From NCBI GenBank assembly GCA_023433345.1, contig JAEZDA010000116.1, forward strand, positions 1 through 6,466: 6,466 nt of DNA, in the 5' to 3' direction. Below are positions 1 to 6,446 of the stretch, one piece after another; within the stretch, counting starts at the first letter, position 1; the number at the start of each line of letters is the position of its first letter. The notes beneath the pieces were generated by a model that saw nothing but the letters and a program-made list of their open reading frames with translations, was not told where the DNA came from and searched no databases. The translations under genes were made by a program, and so were the position numbers. The DNA comes from Bacteroidota bacterium (GTDB taxonomy: Bacteria > Bacteroidota > Bacteroidia > Chitinophagales > Chitinophagaceae).

Positions 1-264
1 GTAATCATTACGGAGAGATTTTTTCACTTCCCTGATAGGAAGGCTATCGTTCACAGGAGCTGCAACCGTTGCTACCGTATCGATAGTAGCTGTGGTAGGC
101 TGAATGCTCGCGGTGGTTTTAGCCGAGGTTGTTTTCCGGGCGGTTGTACGCTTTTTTGCTGTACGCTTTTTTGCCTGTGCGTGCGCGAAATCAGAGATAC
201 CGAGCATCACAATAGCCAGAAATAAAACCTTCAAGATACGCTGCATGACAATAGTTGTTTTCAT
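1..264 (-). CDS. gldN: GldN/PorN, T9SS periplasmic ring protein (5' part only)
   Basis: Eighty-eight codons are visible before the gene leaves the left edge. The start is an ATG at 264, five bases after the gldM stop. A second in-frame ATG at 246 (residue 7) would give a shorter signal peptide and cannot be excluded, since neither has a Shine-Dalgarno sequence. Residues 10-30 form a Sec signal peptide: hydrophobic LKVLFLAIVMLGI, then a probable signal peptidase I site around AHA-Q or AQA-K. A Lys/Arg/Thr-rich low-complexity linker follows (about 31-60), then the start of the folded part (LPIREVKKSLRNDY, 75-88). GldN partners GldK in the ring beneath the outer membrane that couples the GldLM motor to the translocon. 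Identification rests mainly on its place directly after gldK-L-M plus the signal peptide and PIREV-type segment. The conserved core of the family lies outside the window. Confidence 0.85.
   Translation of the reverse strand, partial: MKTTIVMQRILKVLFLAIVMLGISDFAHAQAKKRTAKKRTTARKTTSAKTTASIQPTTATIDTVATVAAPVNDSLPIREVKKSLRNDY
145..174. repeat. 15-bp perfect tandem duplication inside gldN
   Basis: TGTACGCTTTTTTGC occurs twice back to back (145-159 and 160-174, plus strand). The unit is a multiple of three, so it encodes the pentapeptide AKKRT twice (gldN residues 31-35 and 36-40) without breaking the frame. It lies in the basic linker just after the signal peptide, where length is probably tolerated. 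Each unit carries a run of six T. Confidence 0.95.
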
Positions 265-269
265 AAATA

Positions 270-1757
270 TTAGTATAAGATGATACCAACACCCTGAATA
301 GTACGAGCACCATCAGGACCGGACACCTTAACATTATCAAATGTAATTGATGTACCAGGCTGGCATCGGGCCATATATTGTGCCAAAGGCGCAAGGCTGT
401 TACCGCTTATTGAAGCAGTAGCCACGTTGTTGAAACCTGCACCAGAGAAATACACGGTGGCGCTGGTTACATTGTACCTAAGGTCAAAATCAAAGTTTTC
501 AAGATCTGCACGGCAGAACTGTTGATTTTTGAAAGTAACCGAAGGCATTCTCGTTCCGCCGGGACCAACTTTAAAGATCGGATCAGGAATTCTCTTCACC
601 CTGAAGTCGAAGGTTGCAGCCTTTTTATCTGCATTCACGGTAATTGAAGCTTTACCGGGTGAAGTAACCCTGACGGTTCTTTTATCGTTGCTGCCGGAAA
701 TTGTACCGCCGCTCATTGAAACCGTTGTTTTATCCCAACCTGTTGGTGAACCGATAGTCACCGGGTTATCAACACCGATGTAGAACACGTTCATTTTATC
801 AAGCATCACCGCTGCACCACCAGGTGTACCTACAGTGTACTCAACATCTTTAGTTTCAACTTTCTCATTACCGTCCTGATCTTTATAACGGATCGTTACC
901 GGAACCTTACGGGTACCGCCGCCTGAAGCAGTGGTTTTGTAGGTTGCCTGTCCATCAACTACCGGTACACTAGCTCCTCCGATAGAGATCTGAGGTTGCG
1001 CTGCAGAACTGTAAGCACCGATACCGGCAGTGATAACCACTTCCTGACCTGGCATTACGTAGTTTGAGCTTTGGCCAACCAAAACGCCTGTTTTATCGAA
1101 ACGAACCGCAACTTCTCCGATCTTGTTGTGAGCGAAGGTTACAATTTGGTTCTCGGCGTTCTTTACGTTGTTTTGATATTTGCTCAACAAAGTGATCGCA
1201 GCAACAGTAGGCATCATGCGGAAGCTGTTCGTAACATTGTCTTTGTTAGGATCCGCGATATCAACCGGGAAGGAATTTTGGAAGGCGGCTTTAATTTCCG
1301 GGTGGAGATTAAGCATCGCCGCTTTATAAGCTTTTAGCTTATCGTCAAGATCTTTTCCTTTTTTCTCGGTGTCCATCAACCTTGAAGAAGTATTAAGGTC
1401 ATCTAGTTTATACTCTTCTTTTCCTTCAATAACTCTGAGACCGGAACCTTCCTTCATTTGTTTTTTTAACGCTTCGAGGTGACTAACCAGAGCGTCAGAC
1501 TGTGCTTTTGCTTTGTCGGCAATAGCACCCCACTGTTCAGCTTTTTCTCTTGTAGCTGCTTCATTCTTTTTAGCAGCAAAAGATTTGAACAGGGTATTGT
1601 TAGAAACATCTATGTTATTATTTGATGCCATCAAACTTGCATCAACCGTTTTGAACGCATCAATAACTTCTGCTGATACGTTCAGCGCCAGCAAAGCCGT
1701 AAGTACGAGGTACATTACGTTGATCATCTTTTGCCGGGGCTCTTTAGGTAAAGCCAT
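270..1757 (-). CDS. gldM: GldM/PorM, periplasmic shaft of the T9SS proton-driven motor
   Basis: A complete 495-residue protein, close to the roughly 515 residues of known GldM/PorM. The N-terminus MALPKEPRQKMINVMYLV leads into one inner-membrane helix (about 12-30), with Glu30 near its periplasmic end; this block is a family signature. Arg8 and Tyr16 match by position the Arg9 and Tyr17 of Flavobacterium johnsoniae GldM, which face GldL. Residues of about 35-220 are helix-rich with coiled-coil character (D1). The rest is beta-rich, as expected for D2-D4, with the family motif MNVFYIGVDNPV at 322-333, RIPDP at 389-393 and FDFDLRYNV at 422-430. GldM forms a dimer that spans the periplasm and carries motor rotation to the GldKN ring. 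It has two cysteines, 415 and 464, both in the last domain. The stop TAA is five bases before gldN, indicating tight co-transcription; gldL ends 60 bases upstream. Confidence 0.97.
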   Translation of the reverse strand: MALPKEPRQKMINVMYLVLTALLALNVSAEVIDAFKTVDASLMASNNNIDVSNNTLFKSFAAKKNEAATREKAEQWGAIADKAKAQSDALVSHLEALKKQMKEGSGLRVIEGKEEYKLDDLNTSSRLMDTEKKGKDLDDKLKAYKAAMLNLHPEIKAAFQNSFPVDIADPNKDNVTNSFRMMPTVAAITLLSKYQNNVKNAENQIVTFAHNKIGEVAVRFDKTGVLVGQSSNYVMPGQEVVITAGIGAYSSAAQPQISIGGASVPVVDGQATYKTTASGGGTRKVPVTIRYKDQDGNEKVETKDVEYTVGTPGGAAVMLDKMNVFYIGVDNPVTIGSPTGWDKTTVSMSGGTISGSNDKRTVRVTSPGKASITVNADKKAATFDFRVKRIPDPIFKVGPGGTRMPSVTFKNQQFCRADLENFDFDLRYNVTSATVYFSGAGFNNVATASISGNSLAPLAQYMARCQPGTSITFDNVKVSGPDGARTIQGVGIILY

Positions 1758-1817
1758 ATAAAATGGATATTAAATGTTTTATGGAATGTTGTTCTCTAAA
1801 TCGGTTTGTTCACGAAA

Positions 1818-2573
1818 TTATCTTCCCTGCATAGCGGTAAGCATGTTTCCGTAAACGGCGTTCAATTTACCCAGGTTGGTCGCCAGGTTGCCGATTTGTT
1901 CTTTTGCACGGTTTGCATCATCCACACTGCTCATCATTGCCTGGCTGGCCTCTGCCATTTTACCATAGAATGAATTCAACGCTTTCAGGTGATTGTTGCT
2001 TTCTTTCAATTCCAGTTCATAAATAGTATTCAATGATCCAAGGTTTTTAGTTAATACCTGAACCTGCTCATGAAAGCCTTTTGCACTTTCTGAAGCATTA
2101 TTGAATGAGTTCATTGTTTGGGCTCCGCTTGCAAATGCAGTGGCCATAGAACCGATCGCTGTTGTAGCTTCTTTGGTTTTTGTTGAGAAATCGCTTGTTG
2201 ATTTAACCACATCGCTCACATCAGAGATACCGCTAACGGTAGTACCAAGTTTATTGAAACCTTCGCCCAGTTTCTTAAGGCTCGTTGGTGTGATATCAGC
2301 TTCCTGTAACATTTTGTCCATACTTTTCAGCGCTGAGTTCCCTTCGGCCGGCGCAACTGCAGGCATTCCTGGTTCTGGAGGAGGCGCAAGCCAGTAAAGT
2401 AACGCATAGCAAAGGAAGATGGCAGCTTCTGTATAAAGACCGATTTTCAACCATAAGTCCGCACCAGGGGCGTGGGTGATTTTGAAAAGTGCTCCTAAAA
2501 GAACGGGTACAGCAGCAGCAGAAACGAAAATGTTCAGAATTCTATCAATTGGACGTGATTGACCAGCAGCCAT
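1818..2573 (-). CDS. gldL: GldL/PorL, inner-membrane proton-channel subunit of the T9SS motor
   Basis: A complete 251-residue protein, between F. johnsoniae GldL (about 215) and PorL (about 309). Two membrane helices are visible: about 12-31, ending in GALFKITH, and about 42-61, containing IGLYTEAAIF. Glu49 in the second helix matches the essential proton-pathway glutamate of GldL, and Lys31 and His34 match the functional Lys27 and His30. A Pro/Ala-rich linker (about 63-77) follows, then a long helical cytoplasmic tail. The tail contains three similar segments with pattern L-x-x-L-N-x-x-Y: 177-189, 195-207 and 233-245. GldL forms a pentamer around the two GldM helices and converts proton flow to rotation. 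The start ATG follows an A-rich leader without a Shine-Dalgarno sequence, and no in-frame alternative fits the first helix better. The gene is 124 bases downstream of gldK, a gap that holds a hairpin. Confidence 0.95.
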   Translation of the reverse strand: MAAGQSRPIDRILNIFVSAAAVPVLLGALFKITHAPGADLWLKIGLYTEAAIFLCYALLYWLAPPPEPGMPAVAPAEGNSALKSMDKMLQEADITPTSLKKLGEGFNKLGTTVSGISDVSDVVKSTSDFSTKTKEATTAIGSMATAFASGAQTMNSFNNASESAKGFHEQVQVLTKNLGSLNTIYELELKESNNHLKALNSFYGKMAEASQAMMSSVDDANRAKEQIGNLATNLGKLNAVYGNMLTAMQGR

Positions 2574-2633
2574 AGTGTTTTGTTTTTTTTAAGTTTTAGT
2601 GGATTTTGTTAGTGGTTATATAAAAAGTTAGTA

Positions 2634-2661
2634 GATAACCCGCTCCTGCGAGCGAGTTATC
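2634..2661 (-). promoter_or_regulatory. Stem-loop between gldK and gldL (attenuator-like or processing element)
   Basis: Arms 2656-2661/2634-2639 (GATAAC with GTTATC) and 2650-2654/2641-2645 (CGCTC with GAGCG) enclose a GCAG loop in the minus-strand RNA. The two arm parts are joined by a pair that is U-G in minus-strand RNA but C-A, a mismatch, in plus-strand RNA, giving 12 pairs only in the operon transcript. A short U run (UUUUU) follows about eight bases later, too far for a classical strong intrinsic terminator. It starts 37 bases after the gldK stop. It could reduce read-through into gldLMN, or protect or process the mRNA; the sequence does not decide which. Confidence 0.6.
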
Positions 2662-2697
2662 CCTTTATAACAATAAATCAGTTTAAAAATTTTCTTA

Positions 2698-3993
2698 TCA
2701 GCGTTTCCTTGAGGTTGAAGCAGGTAAATCGATCACACTGCGGAATCCAATGTATGATTTAGCAGTATCCTGGTATTCATAGCTACGAGTAGAAGTTTGG
2801 AGGAAGAACCCAACATCTTTCCAGCTGCCGCCACGTAAAACCTTACGCTTCATACGTGGAGGATCGGAATCTTTCGCGTTCCAGCGAATATCAGGGTTCA
2901 TATCGTGCTGGAAGTTGTACCCACCTTCATAGTAGAGTGAAGAAGTCCACTCAGCTACGTTTCCAGCCATGTTGTATAATCCGAAGTCATTTGGCCAATA
3001 AGCATCAGCCCGAACGGTATAGAAGCCGCCGTCTTCAGGATAGTTTCCTCTGCCTGGTTTGAAGTTAGCCAGAAGGCAACCTTTTTTATTGCGGAGGTAT
3101 GGACCACCCCAAGGGTACTGGGCTTGTGAACGACCGCCACGAGCTGCATATTCCCATTGGGCTTCCGTTGGAAGACGGAAATCAGACTCAGGATTGCGTT
3201 TTTTACTTTCCAGGAAGGAATTAAAATAATGCGTGCGCCACTCGCAGAAAGCATTAGCCTGCTTCCAGGAAACACCTACTACAGGATAATTTCCAAATGC
3301 CGGGTGGTTGAAATATTTTTTAGCCATTGGCTCATTGTAGGAATAGGCAAAATCTCTTACCCAACACAATGAATCAGGATAAACAGGGATTTGTTGTTTA
3401 ACGATGAATGCAGAACGGGGAATTGTAACGTCCCTGTTTTGTGCGGCAGCCTTATAATCAAAAGTTTCAGACTGATAAACGATTTTCTTCGCGTCAAGTT
3501 CTTTTTTTCCAAAGATCCTGTTATCCGGAGTTACAATGATCGCATCGATCTTTTCGATGGTAGCTTTATCTCCCCATTTAATGTCCTTGGTTTTCTTCCA
3601 ATCAACATATTCATTACCATCTGCACCTTGCTTAACGAAGCCCATCAGCTTAGCACCGATAGAATCTCTTACCCAATTGGTGAACTGACGATATTGGTTA
3701 TTGGTGATCTCGGTAGCATCCATCCAGAAGCCACTGATTGATACTGATTTGTTACGCGCAGTAAATGCATAGTTTATATCCTCATCACTCGGACCCATAT
3801 GGAAAGTTCCCTGTGGTACATATACCATACCCACCGGTTTTTTCAAATTCCATCTGGCGCCGGGAGCAACACCGTGCAGTTGACCGTCATTCGGCAGCGA
3901 GCGCGATTTCTTCTTGCCGCTAAGCATTTTACAGCTGGACGCGGTAGTTAAGACAGCTAGAACGGCCATCAAATAGAAAAACCGATTTGTCAT
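2698..3993 (-). CDS. gldK: GldK/PorK, T9SS outer-membrane lipoprotein with FGE-like fold
   Basis: A 431-residue protein from the ATG at 3993. This start gives a textbook lipoprotein signal peptide, MTNRFFYLMAVLAVLTTASSC, with the lipidated cysteine at 21. The frame stays open upstream to ATG 4050 and TTG 4071, but those starts would place 19-26 polar residues ahead of the signal peptide. The mature protein is a formylglycine-generating-enzyme/SUMF1-type domain: MVYVPQGTFHMG (56-67), VVGVSWKQANAFCEW (238-252), FRLPTEAQWEYAARGG (272-287), GLYNMAGNVAEW (338-349), VLRGGSWKD (385-393), GFR (416-418). The stretch after RGGSW lacks the paired catalytic cysteines of true FGEs, so a structural role is expected. 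GldK with GldN builds the ring at the outer membrane above the GldLM motor. It is the first gene of the K-L-M-N cluster. A paralogous GldJ would look similar, but the position next to gldL favours GldK. Confidence 0.93.
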   Translation of the reverse strand: MTNRFFYLMAVLAVLTTASSCKMLSGKKKSRSLPNDGQLHGVAPGARWNLKKPVGMVYVPQGTFHMGPSDEDINYAFTARNKSVSISGFWMDATEITNNQYRQFTNWVRDSIGAKLMGFVKQGADGNEYVDWKKTKDIKWGDKATIEKIDAIIVTPDNRIFGKKELDAKKIVYQSETFDYKAAAQNRDVTIPRSAFIVKQQIPVYPDSLCWVRDFAYSYNEPMAKKYFNHPAFGNYPVVGVSWKQANAFCEWRTHYFNSFLESKKRNPESDFRLPTEAQWEYAARGGRSQAQYPWGGPYLRNKKGCLLANFKPGRGNYPEDGGFYTVRADAYWPNDFGLYNMAGNVAEWTSSLYYEGGYNFQHDMNPDIRWNAKDSDPPRMKRKVLRGGSWKDVGFFLQTSTRSYEYQDTAKSYIGFRSVIDLPASTSRKR

Positions 3994-4143
3994 TTTGTTA
4001 AACTTTGAGGGTAATGGGCAAATGTAATGATAATTCTGAACTTTTTCCATTTTCAAAAATATTCGTGACAAGGTGAAATTTTATTACAAATCTTAGTCCC
4101 GAATTACTTAAACGATGATTTAAATTAATTATTGCAGGTAGAA
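3994..4143 (-). other. Intergenic region upstream of gldK
   Basis: This AT-rich 150-base gap separates the DUF255 gene from the gldK ATG. It holds the TAnnTTTG box at 4019-4026. I see no GC-rich hairpin followed by a U run, so no intrinsic terminator for the upstream gene is evident. There is only a weak TTAAA/TTTAA inverted repeat near 4108-4123. Confidence 0.6.
4019..4026 (-). promoter_or_regulatory. Probable -7 promoter box for gldKLMN
   Basis: In minus-strand reading the sequence is TACATTTG, an exact match to the Bacteroidota housekeeping -7 consensus TAnnTTTG, 25 bases before the gldK ATG at 3993. A transcript would start roughly at 4010-4014, with a leader of about 20 bases. The -33 element is weak: the only clear TTTG upstream (4054-4057) lies about 27 bases away, more than the usual spacing of about 20. 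If it is the real promoter, transcription would start downstream of the TTG 4071 and ATG 4050 alternatives, supporting 3993 as the start. Confidence 0.45.
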
Positions 4144-6186
4144 TTATTTGATCATATTGTTTTTTACATAGGTTACATAATCCGCTACACTGCTCATTGG
4201 CGGAAGGCATGTGTAGTTTTTGCAAATGTGGATCATGGCTTTTGAATTGCTTTTTCCCCTCAGTAAAGGAAATTTTGAGCCACCAATATTACTTTGTAAA
4301 ACTTTATTCGGCAAATAAATTTTCAAAACTTCTGCCAACAAACTGTTAAAGCCGTCACCCGCAACCACCACCTCGGGTATACCTGAGGCCCGGTGTAAAA
4401 TCATGTTCGCCCAAACTCCGAAAGAGGACGGATATGCGACAACATTTTGGTGAAGTAATTTAACAGTCGAAGTGGCGCGATCCTTCCATTCCTGCTTGTT
4501 CCATATTGTACCGAGGTAAAAAAGGTTTTGAACCATCAATGCATTGGCAGATGGCACCGCACCGTCGAACACCTCTGTTTTTCTGAACAATATATTTGGC
4601 TCACCGGCGGCAGTAAAATAAAACATCCCGTTTTCCGCCGAGAAATTGCTGGTTACAATTTCGGTCCACGAGGTGGCGAGTTCTATAAACCTTTGATCTC
4701 CCGTTACTTCCTGAAGCTTAATTGCTGCCGAGATCATCGTTGCATAATCTTCCAGGTTAGCGGAACCCCGTGCTTCGCCGTTTTTATACGTATGCTTCAT
4801 CTTATTTCCTGCAACGACGAAGGTTGATTCACAGAAGGCAAACAGGCTGAGTGCTTCTTCTAGAAACCCGTGAAAATTTGAAGCCTCATACGCTTTGCAG
4901 AATGCGGAGACGAGCATTGCGTTCCATGAAAGCAGAATCTTGTCGTCAGTTGAGGGGCGCACTCTTTTGTTGCGCTCCTGCATCAACCGGGCATTCGCTT
5001 CCACTAAAATGCTTTCCCATTCATGGAGATCCATACCCGCTTCTTCAGCAAATCGGGCTGCCGGAATTCTGATCCGCAAAATGTTTTTTCCCTCCCAGTT
5101 GCCTTTATCGCTTACATCATAAAACTTGCAAATCATTTCGGCCTTATCGGGAAGGGCTTTTGTTATTTCATCTTTCGTCCAAACATAAAACTTCCCCTCC
5201 TCTCCTTCTGAATCGGCATCCAGTGCGGCGAAGTATCCACCCTCTTCATGTTTCATTTCGCGTTGTAAAAATGAAAAGGTGTGATGGATCGCATCCATGT
5301 ATTCTTTGTTTCCACTCACCTGGAAAGCTTCACTGAGGGTGGAAATAAAAAGAGCGTTGTCGTACAACATTTTTTCGAAGTGAGGAGCAAGCCATTCCGC
5401 ATCGGTAGAATACCTGGCGAGGCCGCCTCCGAGCTGATCATAGATACCGCCCCTTAGCATCTTTTCCAGGGAGAGGTGGGCATGGACGAGCGCATCCTCG
5501 CGTTTAAAAAATGTTTCTGCGAAAAAAAGATTTTGGATGGAGAAGGTTTGCGGAAATTTCGGAGCATTACCGAAACCTCCTTCATACTTATCGGCGGTTT
5601 TAAGAATATTGTCAATGATCTGTTTCGCGTAGTCCGGTGAGAAAAGTTCTTCTGTACTGTGGTTACCGGCACCTTTCAATTCAGAACCGGCCTTAAGATG
5701 TGCAACAAGGTCGGCAGCTTGTTTCAGAAGGTCATCGCGATGGAGTGCCCATGCGGAGGACACCCCTGAAAGAACTTCCATCCATGAGGGCATATTCATA
5801 GATTTACGGGGCGGGAAGTAGGTGCCGCCGTAAAAAGGTTCAAGTTGCGGGGTGAGGAAAACATTAAGGGGCCAGCCGCCACTACCTGTCATAACCTGAA
5901 CCGCTTCCATATAAATATGATCAAGGTCCGGGCGTTCTTCGCGGTCAATTTTTATGTTGATGAAATTTTCGTTCATGATCTTTGCCACTATATCATTTTC
6001 AAAGCTTTCCCTTTCCATCACGTGGCACCAATGGCATGCTGAATAGCCGATGCTTACCAGGATGGGTTTGTCAAGTTGCTTCGCGAGCGAAATTGCCTCA
6101 TCGCCCCAGGGATACCAGTTTACGGGGTTATGGGCGTGCTGCTGAAGGTAGGGGCTCGATTCATTTATGAGTTTGTTTGTTTGCAT
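4144..6186 (-). CDS. DUF255 thioredoxin-fold / (alpha/alpha)6-barrel protein, YyaL/SSP411 (SPATA20-like) family
   Basis: A complete 680-residue protein, the usual length of this family (COG1331). The N-terminal thioredoxin-like DUF255 domain covers about 1-165. It has NKLINESSPYLQQHAHNPV at 4-22, the redox-type motif CHWC at 51-54, DREERPDLD at 81-89 and GGWPLNVFLTP at 103-113, then GGTYFPP. The rest resembles a six-hairpin glycosidase-like barrel, with GGFGNAPKFP (203-212), GGIYDQLGGG (246-255), HFEKMLYDNA (269-278), ALDADSEGEEGKFYVW (321-336), DDKILLSWNAM (414-424) and a C-terminal CKNYTCLPP (655-663). No signal peptide or membrane helix is seen, so it should be cytoplasmic. The family's reaction is not established; redox activity and a sugar-epimerase-like fold have both been suggested. 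The ATG at 6186 is the only start that keeps the whole conserved N-terminus. It points the same way as gldK, but the 150-base gap with its own promoter box argues against a functional operon. Confidence 0.92.
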   Translation of the reverse strand: MQTNKLINESSPYLQQHAHNPVNWYPWGDEAISLAKQLDKPILVSIGYSACHWCHVMERESFENDIVAKIMNENFINIKIDREERPDLDHIYMEAVQVMTGSGGWPLNVFLTPQLEPFYGGTYFPPRKSMNMPSWMEVLSGVSSAWALHRDDLLKQAADLVAHLKAGSELKGAGNHSTEELFSPDYAKQIIDNILKTADKYEGGFGNAPKFPQTFSIQNLFFAETFFKREDALVHAHLSLEKMLRGGIYDQLGGGLARYSTDAEWLAPHFEKMLYDNALFISTLSEAFQVSGNKEYMDAIHHTFSFLQREMKHEEGGYFAALDADSEGEEGKFYVWTKDEITKALPDKAEMICKFYDVSDKGNWEGKNILRIRIPAARFAEEAGMDLHEWESILVEANARLMQERNKRVRPSTDDKILLSWNAMLVSAFCKAYEASNFHGFLEEALSLFAFCESTFVVAGNKMKHTYKNGEARGSANLEDYATMISAAIKLQEVTGDQRFIELATSWTEIVTSNFSAENGMFYFTAAGEPNILFRKTEVFDGAVPSANALMVQNLFYLGTIWNKQEWKDRATSTVKLLHQNVVAYPSSFGVWANMILHRASGIPEVVVAGDGFNSLLAEVLKIYLPNKVLQSNIGGSKFPLLRGKSNSKAMIHICKNYTCLPPMSSVADYVTYVKNNMIK

Positions 6187-6191
6187 TTTTT

Positions 6192-6226
6192 TAGTTTGTT
6201 GTTCGTAGTTCCTAGTTGGTAGTCTG
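6192..6226. repeat. Five-copy degenerate heptanucleotide tandem repeat
   Basis: Plus-strand units are TAGTTTG, TTGTTCG, TAGTTCC, TAGTTGG and TAGTCTG, consensus TAGTTNG, in perfect 7-base register. In the sense of the DUF255 gene each unit ends in ACTA or ACAA, and the array stops six bases (AAAAAA) before the start codon, so it occupies the presumed ribosome-loading region of the leader. Confidence 0.8.
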
Positions 6227-6256
6227 TCAATGCCTGAATAACGTTGACCTTTTTTT
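6226..6256 (+). terminator. Terminator-shaped hairpin plus T7 on the plus strand
   Basis: GTCAATG (6226-6232) pairs with CGTTGAC (6242-6248) over seven pairs, including one U-G pair that exists only in plus-strand RNA. The loop has nine bases, and one base then precedes TTTTTTT (6250-6256). The stem is AT-rich and weak. There is no plus-strand gene to its left, so if functional it would end an antisense transcript from across the DUF255 gene. It could be chance. Confidence 0.3.
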
Positions 6257-6279
6257 AAAGCTTTGTCCCAATAGCTTTA

Positions 6280-6300
6280 GGGATTATTTTCAATGATCCC
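6280..6300 (+). repeat. Inverted repeat (9-bp stem with one U-G pair)
   Basis: GGGAT, T, ATT on the left (6280-6288) pair with AAT, G, ATCCC on the right (6292-6300) around a TTC loop. The T-G position is a wobble pair in plus-strand RNA but a C-A mismatch in minus-strand RNA, so the fold is better on the plus strand. Confidence 0.55.
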
Positions 6301-6329
6301 CAGGAGCTGCGTTCTTACCCAAAGCCTTT

Positions 6330-6342
6330 CCGCCTTCGGCGG
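6330..6342. repeat. GC-rich inverted repeat CCGCC-TTC-GGCGG
   Basis: A perfect five-pair GC stem with a three-base loop. An alternative register pairs TCCGCC (6329-6334) with GGCGGA (6342-6347) across a seven-base loop. It is markedly more GC-rich than its surroundings. Confidence 0.6.
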
Positions 6343-6400
6343 GCGGATATTTATTTGCCCGCTTTGAAAGCAAGCTTTTCACGCAGTCAATTATAATATC

Positions 6401-6415
6401 CTGCACTTAGTGCAG
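6401..6415. repeat. Inverted repeat CTGCAC-TTA-GTGCAG
   Basis: A perfect six-pair stem with a three-base loop. The flanks ACGCAGTC (6381-6388) and GACTGTGCGT (6425-6434) are also complementary over eight pairs with a two-base bulge, so this hairpin can sit at the tip of a longer arm. Confidence 0.6.
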
Positions 6416-6446
6416 AGGCTTTGTGACTGTGCGTTAGGGATAGGCA

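Noticed and set aside
2101..2397. Plus-strand open frame of 98 codons opposite gldL
   Set aside because: The hydrophobic-looking product comes from reading the GldL coiled-coil region backwards; no independent gene evidence.
2955..3275. Minus-strand open frame of 106 codons inside gldK
   Set aside because: It overlaps the conserved FGE-like motifs in another frame, has no recognisable domain, and is a shadow of gldK.
3391..3741. Plus-strand open frame of 116 codons opposite gldK
   Set aside because: It is antisense to a well-conserved gene, has no domain or leader of its own, and its composition fits a mirror of gldK codons.
3994..4071. Longer N-terminus for GldK starting at TTG 4071 or ATG 4050
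   Set aside because: It would bury the lipoprotein signal peptide behind 19-26 polar residues and overlap the likely promoter box; ATG 3993 gives a canonical lipobox cysteine at 21.
4100..4143. Terminator after the DUF255 gene
   Set aside because: Only an AT-rich five-pair repeat is present, with no GC stem and no U run.
4528..5211. Several plus-strand open frames of 60-100 codons opposite the DUF255 gene
   Set aside because: They overlap each other and the conserved barrel domain on the other strand, with no family resemblance.
6257..6279. AAAGCT/AGCTTT inverted repeat as a terminator
   Set aside because: The six-pair stem is weak and the T run lies on the 5' side in plus reading (A run on minus), the wrong arrangement for an intrinsic terminator.
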